This document shows positions 33,730 to 42,294 of a stretch of 42,699 bases of DNA, piece by piece; position 1 is the stretch's first letter, and the number at the start of each line of letters is the position of its first letter. The position numbers and the translations under genes were made by a program. The stretch is from JAIUNP01 sp020161975 (GTDB lineage: Bacteria > Pseudomonadota > Alphaproteobacteria > Rhizobiales > Beijerinckiaceae). Location: the NCBI GenBank assembly GCA_036745275.1, contig DAIOGK010000028.1:1-42699 (forward strand), in the 5' to 3' direction. The notes under the pieces are model-generated. The model made no database searches and was not told the DNA's origin. It saw only the letters and a program-made list of their open reading frames with translations.

Positions 33730-34461
33730 CGCCGCCTGGCCGACGCTGACGCCGCCGCAGACGTAGAGGTTCTGCCCGGTGACGAAGCCTGAAGCGTCCG
33801 ACAGGAAGAAGCGCACGGCGTTGGCCACATCCTCGGGTGTGCCAAGCCGCTTCATCGGAATGCCAGCCGCCATCGCGGCGATGCGCGGATCGCCCTTGGG
33901 CATGACCGAATGGAACATGTCGGTGCCGCCGACAGGGCCGGGCGCCACCGAATTGACGGTGATGCCATGCGGCGCAAGCTCCAGCGCCCAGGTGCGGACA
34001 AGGCCGAGCACCCCGGCCTTGGTCGCGGCATAGACCGTGCGCGTCGGCGCGCCGAGAATGGCGCGCGAACTCATCAGCACGATGCGGCCGGTTCCCGCCG
34101 CCTTCATCGCGGGCAAGGTAGCCTGCACAAGCGTGATCGCCGCCCCCAGATGCAGCTGCGCCAGTCTCATCAGATCGGCGGCGGATGTGCTCTCCACCAG
34201 ATTGGGCAGGATGACCCCGGCGTTATGCACGAACTGCGTGATGGCGAAACGGTTGGAAATTTCCGCCGCGACGTCTGCCGTCGCTGCCGGGTCGAACAGA
34301 TCGCAGACGATGTCGGTGCGGTTCGGATCGGCAACCGCAGGTCGGTCGCGGTCGATGGAGACGACGTGGCAGCCGTCATTGATCAGTGTGCAGACGATTT
34401 CCGCGCCGATGCCCGCCGCGCCGCCGGTGACGAGAGCGGTGCGCGCTTGTTTATGGGCCAT
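33724..34461 (-). CDS. SDR-family oxidoreductase
   Basis: A 245-residue short-chain dehydrogenase with intact motifs: TALVTGGAAGIGAEIVCTLI, NNAG-like FVHNAGVILPNLV, catalytic serine in GRIVLMSSRAILGAP and YAATKAGVLG (YxxxK). It could oxidise a secondary alcohol; in the proposed route this might be a hydroxyl of a dioxindole-type intermediate, for example dioxindole to isatin. That is an alternative to the retro-aldol step. It is last gene of the eight-gene minus-strand unit starting at 42260. Confidence 0.88.
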   Translation of the reverse strand: MAHKQARTALVTGGAAGIGAEIVCTLINDGCHVVSIDRDRPAVADPNRTDIVCDLFDPAATADVAAEISNRFAITQFVHNAGVILPNLVESTSAADLMRLAQLHLGAAITLVQATLPAMKAAGTGRIVLMSSRAILGAPTRTVYAATKAGVLGLVRTWALELAPHGITVNSVAPGPVGGTDMFHSVMPKGDPRIAAMAAGIPMKRLGTPEDVANAVRFFLSDASGFVTGQNLYVCGGVSVGQAAL

Positions 34462-34504
34462 GTCATCCTCGCAAAACCGGTTCCCACTTCTTACGCGGCA
34501 TGCC

Positions 34505-35281
34505 TCATTGCTCCACCATGGCGAGAACGCGCAACGGCGAGCCCGACCCCTGGCGGATCTTCAGCGGCGCGCCGAAGATCACCGCGCCCTTGGCCGGCAA
34601 CTGGTCGAGATTGCACAGACATTGCAGGCCATAGCGGCCATTGCCGTGCAAAAAGTGATGCGCCGGGTAGGGCGGGGCGAAGTGATGCGCCTGCCCGGCA
34701 TCGGTGCCGATCGTCTCGGTGCCAAAGCCGAGAATGCCGCGTTCGTTGACGAGGAACTGCATCACCTCGGGCGTCGGCCCCGGCGTATGTGCGCCGTCCT
34801 CCCTGAGGTTGGCGTAGGCCTTGAAATCGCGCTTCGACCAATCCGAGCGCATCAGCACCCAGGATTTTTCCGGGATGCGCCCGTGGGTCTTCTCCCACGC
34901 CTCGATATCGGCGACGGTCAGCGCGTAATCGGGATTTTCCGCGCATTTGGCCGAGACGTCGATGACGCAGGCAGGCGCGATGAAATGCTCGGGCGGGATG
35001 GTATCGACCGAATTGTTCGGCAGATCCTTGCCCGTCACCCAATGGATCGGCGCATCATAATGGGTGCCGCAATGCTCGGACATCGAGATGTTGTTCCAGT
35101 ACCAGGCGGGGCCGCGCGGGTCATAGCGCGACACTTCCTCGATGCGGATCGGCGCGCATTGGCCAAATTCGGGCGGCAGCACCAACGTCGGAAATTCCGG
35201 CGAGAGCGTGAAGGTCAAATCCACCACCTTGACGCCGCCCGATGCGATGGCGCCCAGCAATCCTGTGAGATGTTTGCTCAT
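34505..35281 (-). CDS. Cyclase-family metal hydrolase, isatin hydrolase/kynurenine formamidase-like
   Basis: A 258-residue protein of the cyclase family (PF04199-type). The metal-binding motif HxGTHxDxPxH is complete: residues 70-80 read HCGTHYDAPIH. Further typical parts are VDLTFTLSPEFPTLVLP at the N-terminus and VLMRSDWSKRDF. Known members include kynurenine formamidase and isatin hydrolase, which opens the amide ring of isatin to isatinate with Mn2+ or Zn2+. In this gene context isatin hydrolase activity is the most coherent reading. The start at 35281 follows GGGAG and overlaps the preceding stop (ATGA); the open frame extends to 35449 inside the upstream gene. Confidence 0.86.
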   Translation of the reverse strand: MSKHLTGLLGAIASGGVKVVDLTFTLSPEFPTLVLPPEFGQCAPIRIEEVSRYDPRGPAWYWNNISMSEHCGTHYDAPIHWVTGKDLPNNSVDTIPPEHFIAPACVIDVSAKCAENPDYALTVADIEAWEKTHGRIPEKSWVLMRSDWSKRDFKAYANLREDGAHTPGPTPEVMQFLVNERGILGFGTETIGTDAGQAHHFAPPYPAHHFLHGNGRYGLQCLCNLDQLPAKGAVIFGAPLKIRQGSGSPLRVLAMVEQ

Positions 35282-36519
35282 TGTCCGATCTCCCTTTCGA
35301 GTGCTTTCGGATTTTGCTGAAGGCGGGCGCGGAAATCCTGAGCGATGTCGCCGACCCAGGCTTCCTCGACGCCGCCGCGCAACGCATCGACGACGGCTTT
35401 CGCGATCTGGCCATGCGATACCTTGGGCGGGGGCAATGGCTGGAACCACTCATCCTCGGTCGGCCCGGTAAAGACGTGGACGACGCGCACGCCGCCCGGC
35501 CGCAGTTCGCCGCGCAAGGACAGGGACGCGCCGAGCATCGCCGCCTGCTGCGCCGAATATGCACCATAGGTTGGCCACGCCATCTGCGCATAGATGGAGA
35601 ACACGTTGACCCAGGCGCAGGCCGAATTGACGCCATCGGCGCCGCGAAATTTCAGCGCCGGGCCAAATCCCTGCGCCAGCCGCATCAGGGCCAGATAACC
35701 GGATTCGATCTCCTCGCGCGCGACATTGACGCCGCGCCGGTCGGTGATGCCGCCGGGGCGGATATGCTCGCCGGTGTTGACGATGATATCGACGCGCCCG
35801 CCGATCTCATCGGCGAGGTCGTTGACGGAATCGGTGTCGGTGACATCGAGCGGCATGATCTCGACGCCGGGGATGGCCTTGAGCTTTTCCTCGCCCGGCC
35901 ACGGCTTCCATGGATCGGCAATGCCGCAAAAGATGATCGCGGCGCCGGCATCGGCGAAGGCCTTGGCCACCGCCTGCCCAAGCGCCGTGCGCCCGTCAGT
36001 CACCAGCACGCGGCGGAATTTCGGATCGAGCGTCATCTCGCGCAACTCCGCGTCATCACTCATGTTGGGGGTCGGCTTTTCCGGCTCGGCGAAGGCGACG
36101 GCGTTGCCGCTCTTGTCGAGCCGCCATGTCAGGCGGATGCGATCGCCCTCGTGCACATCGCCATGCACATGGGTGACGACGCGCGGGCCCGCATCGAGCA
36201 CGGCAAGACCGACGCGCCACGGGCTGCGCTCGCGGAAATAGACGTTGTTGGAAATCTGCACCGTGGTCGTCCCGGCCAGGACGCCGAGATCGGAACAGGG
36301 CAGCAGGGTGATATTGTCTGACAGGCATTCGGGGCATGTATCGCGCGCCGGATAATGCAGCGCGCCGCAATCGGAGCAGCCGGGCAGGCCGAACACGCCC
36401 TCGGCGGCGGCGCGGGTGAGCAGATGCGACCGGCGCGAGCGCAACTCCGGCGGCTGCGTCGGCAACCGCGTGCGCTTGAGCGGATCTTTGCGCTTCGGGC
36501 GCTGCAACGGCTCGGTCAT
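35278..36519 (-). CDS. DUF35 (zinc ribbon/OB-fold) protein fused to a degenerate SDR
   Basis: A 413-residue two-domain protein. Residues 40-150 form a DUF35 unit with a four-cysteine zinc ribbon (Cys48, Cys51, Cys62, Cys65) and an OB-fold that binds acyl-CoA in related proteins. Residues 165-400 resemble an SDR, but the cofactor loop reads VTDGRTALGQAVAKAF instead of TGxxxGxG and the catalytic YxxxK reads YSAQQ. NAD-dependent chemistry is thus doubtful. DUF35 proteins partner thiolase-like enzymes; in actinobacterial steroid side-chain cleavage such a pair is a retro-aldolase. The gene abuts the thiolase-like gene (36519). I infer that the two proteins form one complex. Confidence 0.86.
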   Translation of the reverse strand: MTEPLQRPKRKDPLKRTRLPTQPPELRSRRSHLLTRAAAEGVFGLPGCSDCGALHYPARDTCPECLSDNITLLPCSDLGVLAGTTTVQISNNVYFRERSPWRVGLAVLDAGPRVVTHVHGDVHEGDRIRLTWRLDKSGNAVAFAEPEKPTPNMSDDAELREMTLDPKFRRVLVTDGRTALGQAVAKAFADAGAAIIFCGIADPWKPWPGEEKLKAIPGVEIMPLDVTDTDSVNDLADEIGGRVDIIVNTGEHIRPGGITDRRGVNVAREEIESGYLALMRLAQGFGPALKFRGADGVNSACAWVNVFSIYAQMAWPTYGAYSAQQAAMLGASLSLRGELRPGGVRVVHVFTGPTEDEWFQPLPPPKVSHGQIAKAVVDALRGGVEEAWVGDIAQDFRARLQQNPKALEREIGQ

Positions 36520-37706
36520 CAGGCGGCTCCCAGAATGGCGGCGCAGGAGGCAAGGCCGCGATCATAGGTGATCATGCCAAAGCCCGAGACGATGCCGTAT
36601 CGCGCATTGGCGACCTTGCCGCCCAGTTGCTGGCCGGTCAGTTGCCGGATCGCCTCCACCGTGCCCAATGTGCCACCCGCGCACCCCGCCTGACCCACCG
36701 AAAGCTGGCCGCCGGATGTGTTGTGCGGGCAGGTTCCATCATAGGTGAGGCTGTGCTGGCGGATGAAATCCTTCGCCTCGCCCTTCTTGCACAAGCCCAG
36801 ATCCTCGAACTGCATCAGCGAGATCACCGGATAATCGTCATAGGTCTGGATGAAGGAGAGCCGGTCCGGCGTAATACCGGCCATTTCATAGAGTTCGGCA
36901 ATATCGACGGTCCAGCCGCCGCGATGCTGGATTGCATCCTCCGCATAGGCATTGTGCCGCTCGATGGTGGAAAGCAGCCGCGCAAACGGCAGCCCCAGCG
37001 CTTTGGCCGTCTCCTCGCGCATCACCAGAAAGGCTTCCGCCCCGGCGCAGGGCATGACGCAATCGAACAATCCGATCGGATCGGCGATCAGCCGCGCGCT
37101 CATGTATTCATCGAGCGTCAGCGGCTTTTTCATCAGCGCATGCGGGGTTTTCAGCGCATTGCTGCGCTGGGCCACGGCGATCTTGCCGAAATCCTCGCGG
37201 GTTGCGCCATACATCCGCATGTAATTCGAGCAGATCAGCGCGAAGGAGGCGTTCGGCCCGCCCGATCCATAGGGAAACACCGCATCCTGCGCGAAACGCG
37301 AGAAGGTCGAAAGCGACTTTCTGAAGCTGTCGACATGGTTGGTGTCGCCTGCCACACAGGCCGCGATGGTGCAATCGCCCATCTGCACGGCGCGGGCCGC
37401 CTTGCGCAGCGCCAGCACGCCCGAGGCGCCGCCCATCGGGATATGATCGAGCCAGCGCGGGGAAAGCCCGTAATGCTGCGTAAGCCCGATGGCGGTATCG
37501 GGAAACAGCGAGAAGGAGGAGACGAGAAAGCCGTCGATGTCCTGCCGGCGGATATTTGCCGCCTCGGTCAGCCCCTTCAGCGCCCGGCCGATCCACCAAT
37601 GCGCGCTTTCGATGGAATAGCGGGCGTAGGGCACCGTGACCGGCGCGGCCAGAACGATGCCGTCATAGCCCTTGCGGGGTGCGTGGGCGATTGTCCCGGC
37701 GGCCAT
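36519..37706 (-). CDS. Thiolase-superfamily protein without catalytic cysteines (possible retro-aldolase)
   Basis: A 395-residue protein of the SCP2-type thiolase group (NTSGGQLSVGQAGCAGGTLG, IVSGFGMITYDRG). The nucleophilic cysteine, normally in a CASG-like motif near residue 90, is replaced (MGGASGVLALRKA). The C-terminal Cys and the usual GHP histidine motif are also absent. Normal thiolysis is unlikely. This matches the Ltp2-type aldolases, which work with a DUF35 partner to cut a tertiary beta-hydroxyacyl-CoA into a ketone and an acyl-CoA. Its neighbour encodes exactly such a DUF35 protein. I infer cleavage of 3-hydroxy-2-oxindole-3-acetyl-CoA to isatin and acetyl-CoA. Confidence 0.86.
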   Translation of the reverse strand: MAAGTIAHAPRKGYDGIVLAAPVTVPYARYSIESAHWWIGRALKGLTEAANIRRQDIDGFLVSSFSLFPDTAIGLTQHYGLSPRWLDHIPMGGASGVLALRKAARAVQMGDCTIAACVAGDTNHVDSFRKSLSTFSRFAQDAVFPYGSGGPNASFALICSNYMRMYGATREDFGKIAVAQRSNALKTPHALMKKPLTLDEYMSARLIADPIGLFDCVMPCAGAEAFLVMREETAKALGLPFARLLSTIERHNAYAEDAIQHRGGWTVDIAELYEMAGITPDRLSFIQTYDDYPVISLMQFEDLGLCKKGEAKDFIRQHSLTYDGTCPHNTSGGQLSVGQAGCAGGTLGTVEAIRQLTGQQLGGKVANARYGIVSGFGMITYDRGLASCAAILGAA

Positions 37707-39370
37707 CAGGCGCTCCGCTTTTTCATGGCGCGGGTGTCGATGGTGGCGGGGTCAGCGGCAAGGCCTGCCACCACATCCTTCATCGCGCCGCGCTGGATTT
37801 TCTGCGTCGCCGTGACAGGCAGCGCATCGACGAAGGCAACCCAGCCCGGCGCCTTGTAATAGGCAAGGCGCGAGAGCGCATAGGTCACGATGTCGCGCGC
37901 CAGCGCCGCAGGGTCAGCGACCTTCTCCTTCGGCACGATGCAGGCGAAAACCTCATCGCCGCGCACCGCGTCCGGGATCGCGGCAACCGCGACGGCTGCG
38001 ACTGCGGGGTGCTGCTGGAGCACGCTTTCCACCTCGACCGCGGCGATGTTCTCGCCCGAGCGGCGGATGACGTTCTTCCGCCGGTCAACGAAATAGATCG
38101 AGCCCTCCGCATCGCGCCGCACCACATCGCCGGTGTGGAAATAGCCGCCCGCCCAGGCGTCTTCCGTGGCGGCGGGGTCTTTCAGATAGGCCTTGAAGAA
38201 GCCGTGGCGCGGGTCTTCACCCTTCCTGCGCACCAGAAGTTCGCCCGGTTCATCGACATCGCAATCCGAACCGTCCTCACGGATAATCCTGAATTCGGTG
38301 TTGGCGTCGGGCTTGCCGATGCAGGCAACGCCGAGATGACGCGGCTCGGTGGTCGCGGCGATGATGACGCCGCCGCCGGTCTCGGTCATCGCCCATGCCT
38401 CCACCAGCGGGAAGCCGAAGCGTGTCTCGAACGGGCCGTGCAGGCGCTTGTCGACGCCCGCGCCGAAGCCGAACACCACCGCGTTATCGGCATCATCGGG
38501 GCGCGGCGCCGCCCCCATCAGCATCGGCGGCATCACGCCGAGATAATGCACGATGGTGGCGCGGGCGTTTCGCACGCTGTCCCACCACGATTTCGGGTGG
38601 AAGCGATCGAGAATGGTCAGGCAGCCGCCCGACATCAGCATCGCCATGGTCGAAGTCGCCATGGCGTTCATGTGGAACAGGGGCAGGGGCGTCAGCATCC
38701 GTTCCTCGCCGGGGCGGATGCGGACGAGCCCGCCGACCGTGCCATACCAGCGGCCGTTGTTGAGGAAATAGGTGTTGGTCAGCACGCAGCCCTTGGGCTT
38801 GCCGGTGGTGCCGGAAGTGTAGAGCAACGCGCATTCGGCGTCGCGCCCGGCCACCGCCACCCGGTTCTCCGCTTCGCTCGAACCATCCTCGCCGCCAGGG
38901 GCAGGGACATCGCCGGAGTTGTGCAAATCGGGCAGCCCATCATCCGGGCCGACCACCGGAATATCGCGACCCGCCGCTTTCGCCGCCGCTGCGACATCGG
39001 CTTGCCGGGCGGGCAGGACGATGGCCGCAGCCATCTCCGAATGGCCGATCAGATATTCGAGTTCGGCGGCGCGCAGATCGGGGTTGATCGGCACGATGGA
39101 CGCGCCGAGCGCATTCATCGCGAACCAGTGCCGGTGAAATGCCGGGCGGTTCTCGACCAGAACGCCGATGCGCTTGCCCGGCTTGAGACCTGCGGCGCGC
39201 CAGGCGGCGATCTGGCGATCCACATCCGCCTTCATTGCGGCATAGCTGATTTCGCCTGGCCCGATGCCATAGACTGCCGCCGTTTCCGGCAGGACATTGA
39301 GAAACGGCTTGTCCGGCCAGCGCGCGGCAGCGGCGGCGAGGGCGCCAAAGACGGTATCAGCGTCGATCAT
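37706..39370 (-). CDS. AMP-dependent acyl-CoA synthetase
   Basis: A 554-residue ANL-superfamily ligase. Motifs: P-loop LLYTSGTTGKPKGCVLTNTY, adenylate motif AWAMTETGGGVII, GGYFHTGDVVRRDAEGSIYF, hinge DRRKNVIRRSGENIAAVEVE and the catalytic lysine in PVTATQKIQRGAM. It is distinct from the ligases at 632 and 32146. Its position between the dioxygenase and the thiolase-like/DUF35 genes suggests that it makes the CoA ester of the dioxygenase product, the substrate needed by the proposed aldolase. Its stop overlaps the thiolase start. Confidence 0.9.
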   Translation of the reverse strand: MIDADTVFGALAAAAARWPDKPFLNVLPETAAVYGIGPGEISYAAMKADVDRQIAAWRAAGLKPGKRIGVLVENRPAFHRHWFAMNALGASIVPINPDLRAAELEYLIGHSEMAAAIVLPARQADVAAAAKAAGRDIPVVGPDDGLPDLHNSGDVPAPGGEDGSSEAENRVAVAGRDAECALLYTSGTTGKPKGCVLTNTYFLNNGRWYGTVGGLVRIRPGEERMLTPLPLFHMNAMATSTMAMLMSGGCLTILDRFHPKSWWDSVRNARATIVHYLGVMPPMLMGAAPRPDDADNAVVFGFGAGVDKRLHGPFETRFGFPLVEAWAMTETGGGVIIAATTEPRHLGVACIGKPDANTEFRIIREDGSDCDVDEPGELLVRRKGEDPRHGFFKAYLKDPAATEDAWAGGYFHTGDVVRRDAEGSIYFVDRRKNVIRRSGENIAAVEVESVLQQHPAVAAVAVAAIPDAVRGDEVFACIVPKEKVADPAALARDIVTYALSRLAYYKAPGWVAFVDALPVTATQKIQRGAMKDVVAGLAADPATIDTRAMKKRSA

Positions 39371-39385
39371 CGAAAAACAACTGCA

Positions 39386-39868
39386 TCACATGAACAACTG
39401 AATGGAGCCGAAGGCAGAGTCGCAATTGACCAGATCGACCCGCTTCAGCTTGATCTTCAGCCTGCCATCGAGCCGGACGAGCGTATGCCGCGCCCAGCCC
39501 GCGAACAGATACTGGTCATCCAGCCGCGTCTCGACATAATGGAAGGGCGTGTAAAGCTGATATTCGCCCGCCTCATCGTTGCGGCTGTCCACGGTCGGCA
39601 CCTGCAGAACATGGTGGCAGCGGCTCTTGGGCTTTTGCGAAAAGGTGCGGTTGCCCTTGAGGCGCTCGACGCGCACCGTGAGCAGCAACCTGTCCTCATA
39701 CATCAGCGAGCCGACCAGCCTGTGATCGGTCTGGCCCCATTCGGCGGGCATCCAGTAGATGCCATCCTCGGTGAACAGTTCGAGCCATTCGTTGAAGCGC
39801 AACTCGTCCAGCATGCGGGCTTCGGCGATGACGAAATCAATCAGTTCCCTGTCTGTTGGATGGGTCAT
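39386..39868 (-). CDS. Ring-hydroxylating dioxygenase, small (beta) subunit
   Basis: A 160-residue protein with the SnoaL-like/NTF2-fold pattern of dioxygenase beta subunits: ELIDFVIAEARMLDELRFNE, WLELFTEDGIYWMPAEW, and FAGWARHTLVRLDGRLKIKL near the C-terminus. It has no catalytic metal site; it stabilises the alpha subunit in the hexamer. The gene starts seven bases after the alpha-subunit stop. Confidence 0.92.
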   Translation of the reverse strand: MTHPTDRELIDFVIAEARMLDELRFNEWLELFTEDGIYWMPAEWGQTDHRLVGSLMYEDRLLLTVRVERLKGNRTFSQKPKSRCHHVLQVPTVDSRNDEAGEYQLYTPFHYVETRLDDQYLFAGWARHTLVRLDGRLKIKLKRVDLVNCDSAFGSIQLFM

Positions 39869-39875
39869 CGCCGCC

Positions 39876-41198
39876 TCACATCGACATGGTCATGAATTTG
39901 GACCAAGCGCGGAACTGGTTCCGCATCTGCCATTCGGTGGTGCCGTTCGCCACGGCGACCGGCGTATCGCGCTCGCATGGATCATAGAGCCGCTGCACGT
40001 TGACCCATTCGTTGCCGTTGGCGGCCAACCCTTCCTGCGCGCGTTCATACATCTCCTGATCGTCGTGGCCGACAACGGATGTCGGCGCGTTGATCAGCCG
40101 GTTATACATCTGCGTCCGCTCCAGCAGCAGATCGGGCGCATCGACGAGGCGGAAGGTGTAGCTTTCGATCAGCGTCTTGTTGGCGGCCAGCGGCCGGAAA
40201 ATGCGCAGAAGCTGAATCGGCCCCTTGATCATGATGTTGGGGAAATAGACCGTATTGTGCCGGTTCTCGCCAAGGATGGCCTTGGCGCGATCCTCGCCGT
40301 AAGCCTCCTTCATCTGCTCGAAATAGCCCGGCACGGCGGCATAATCGGAATGGATCGAATGGGCGACACCGGTATGGCCATGGCCATTGTCCCAGACACG
40401 GATGCCCATGCCTTCAAAGAACTCGTAAGGGCTGACGAAGGGCAGGAAAATCTCGACCGCCATCGGCTTTGGCTTGCCCGTGCCCTCATAGGGCTTCCAG
40501 ACATCGCGGGCGGTTCCGGCTGAGCTTTCATGCGCCACCATGGGGTGGCAGGTATCGGTCTGGTTCTCGACCAGCATCTTCCAGTTGCAATTGTTGACGT
40601 AACGCAGCACGCCACCGGCAACCTCCAGCTTTCCGGCGGGCGATCGGTCAATCATGTTGTCGAAACTGGAGAGGCTGTCGCCGAAGAACGCCTCGAAGCC
40701 GGGGCCGTTGTCGTTCATCTTGGCAAAGACGAATTCGCGGTAATTCTGGACATGTTTGACCGGCGTCATGCCCTTTGCCGCCTCGCAATGCTCGAAGCCG
40801 GTGTTTTCGTAGCCCTTCTTCAGCGGGATCGCCAGCAGCGAACCATCGGTCTTGAAGGTCCAGGCATGATAGGGGCAGCGGAAGAACTTGCCGGTGTTGC
40901 CGCAGCCGTCGATTGCGATCTTGGTGCCCTTGTGCGGGCAGCGGTTGTAGAGAACCTTGATGGTGCCATCGCTGTGGCGCACCATGATCACCGGCTGGGC
41001 GCCGATGGAGGTGGTGAAATAATCACCGGGATTGGGGATCTGGCTGCCATGGCCGACATAGACCCAGGTGTTGGCGAACAGATGCTCCATTTCGAGATCG
41101 AAAATCTCGGGATCGACATAGACATCCCGGTGCACCTCGGTTTCGCGCACCAGATTACGGACGGAATCGGGATTTCCGCGGTACTTGGCCATCGTCAC
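39876..41198 (-). CDS. Rieske ring-hydroxylating dioxygenase, large (alpha) subunit
   Basis: A 440-residue oxygenase component. The Rieske [2Fe-2S] ligands are Cys87 and His89 in YNRCPHKG and Cys108 and His111 in FRCPYHAW. The mononuclear iron site lies in the motif ENQTDTCHPMVAH with His218 and His223, and Asp215 as likely electron bridge. With the beta subunit and the reductase (41256-42260) it forms a two-component oxygenase acting on an aromatic acid. Similar alpha/beta/reductase trios are reported in auxin (indole-3-acetate) degradation loci of the iac and iad types. I infer indole-3-acetate as substrate from the surrounding genes, not from the sequence itself. Confidence 0.92.
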   Translation of the reverse strand: MTMAKYRGNPDSVRNLVRETEVHRDVYVDPEIFDLEMEHLFANTWVYVGHGSQIPNPGDYFTTSIGAQPVIMVRHSDGTIKVLYNRCPHKGTKIAIDGCGNTGKFFRCPYHAWTFKTDGSLLAIPLKKGYENTGFEHCEAAKGMTPVKHVQNYREFVFAKMNDNGPGFEAFFGDSLSSFDNMIDRSPAGKLEVAGGVLRYVNNCNWKMLVENQTDTCHPMVAHESSAGTARDVWKPYEGTGKPKPMAVEIFLPFVSPYEFFEGMGIRVWDNGHGHTGVAHSIHSDYAAVPGYFEQMKEAYGEDRAKAILGENRHNTVYFPNIMIKGPIQLLRIFRPLAANKTLIESYTFRLVDAPDLLLERTQMYNRLINAPTSVVGHDDQEMYERAQEGLAANGNEWVNVQRLYDPCERDTPVAVANGTTEWQMRNQFRAWSKFMTMSM

Positions 41199-41255
41199 AT
41201 CTCCCCATGTCGTTCGTCTTTATTCCGCGTTGGAACGCGGCAGGCGGCATTCGCG

Positions 41256-42260
41256 TTACAAATCCAGCACCAGACGCGGTGATTTGGCCCGCGATACGCA
41301 AATCTGCATCACCTTGCCGGCGGCGCGCTCACTGTCCGAAAGGATGGAGTCGCGGTGATCTGGAACCCCTTCGAGGACGCCGCACTGGCACACGCCGCAT
41401 TCGCCCTTGTTGCAATCGAACAGGGGGTCGAGCCCGGCCTCGACCAGCACATCGACAATAGACTTGCCCGCTGGCACCGTATAGACGGCGCCGCTCGATT
41501 TGACCTCGATCTCGAAAGAGCCGTCGCCGTCCGGCGCGGGGTTTTCGGCAGGCGCCGGTTCGGGCGCAGGCGCATCGCCAACGGTGAAGAACAGCTCATA
41601 GCGCAGCCGTTCCTTTGGCCAGCCCAGAGCCTTTGCCTCATTCATCGCTGCCTTAATCATCGGGCGCGGGCCACAGACATACAACGGCTCATCTGGCCCC
41701 AGACCGTCGATCAGGCCCTTGATGTCGAGAACCGCACCGGCCTCGTCATCGGCGTGCAGGGTCAGCCTGTCGCCCGCCAGCGCGCCGATATCATCGAGAA
41801 ACGCAAATTCCCCCCGCGACCGCGCGGCATAGATGAAATGAAACGGGCGACCCGCCGCCTTCAGCGCCGCCGCTTTCGAGATCAGCGGGGTGACGCCGAT
41901 GCCGCCCGCCAGCAATGTCACCGGACCCGTGCCTGCTGCCAGCTCGAAATCGTTGCCCGGCGGCTCGCTCTCGATGACATCGCCGGGTTTCAGCGCGTGC
42001 ATCCATTTCGATCCGCCCTGACCGGCATCGTCGCGCCGGACGCCGAGCGTGTAAGTCGCCGGGGCGCGTGTCGCATCCGCCGCGGGGCTGGCGTTGATCA
42101 GCGAATATTTCCGCCTGCCGATGCCGGGCATATGCACGGTGATGTGCGACCCCGGCTCGTAGCTCGGTAAAAGGCCGCCATCCGCCGACGCGAGCGCGAT
42201 GCGGCGTATGATCGGCGTTTCCGCCGTCGTCTCCATGACCTTGAGGTGCAGCAGGGCCAT
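41256..42260 (-). CDS. PDR/VanB-type oxygenase reductase
   Basis: A 334-residue electron-transfer protein with three parts: flavin-binding barrel (YEPGSHITVHMPGIGRRKYS), NAD-binding domain (VTLLAGGIGVTPLISKAAAL, LYVCGPRPMIKAAM) and a C-terminal plant-type [2Fe-2S] ferredoxin with cysteines 283, 288, 291 and 321. An Ala/Pro-rich linker (DAPAPEPAPAENPAPDGDG) joins the last two. It moves electrons from NADH to the Rieske oxygenase encoded next. As first gene of the eight-gene minus unit it lies directly behind operator copy E. Confidence 0.92.
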   Translation of the reverse strand: MALLHLKVMETTAETPIIRRIALASADGGLLPSYEPGSHITVHMPGIGRRKYSLINASPAADATRAPATYTLGVRRDDAGQGGSKWMHALKPGDVIESEPPGNDFELAAGTGPVTLLAGGIGVTPLISKAAALKAAGRPFHFIYAARSRGEFAFLDDIGALAGDRLTLHADDEAGAVLDIKGLIDGLGPDEPLYVCGPRPMIKAAMNEAKALGWPKERLRYELFFTVGDAPAPEPAPAENPAPDGDGSFEIEVKSSGAVYTVPAGKSIVDVLVEAGLDPLFDCNKGECGVCQCGVLEGVPDHRDSILSDSERAAGKVMQICVSRAKSPRLVLDL

Positions 42261-42294
42261 GCCATTCCTTTTCCAGATGTGGGTTTGACGGAAG

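Noticed and set aside
34505..35281. Kynurenine formamidase of the tryptophan-kynurenine route
   Set aside because: No tryptophan dioxygenase or kynureninase is encoded nearby. The dioxygenase, thiolase-like/DUF35 and IorAB genes fit an isatin route better. Sequence alone does not exclude formamidase activity.
37679..39895. A 738-codon plus-strand open frame across the acyl-CoA ligase and dioxygenase beta gene
   Set aside because: It is His/Arg/Ala/Asp-rich with no domain and lies opposite two well-supported genes.
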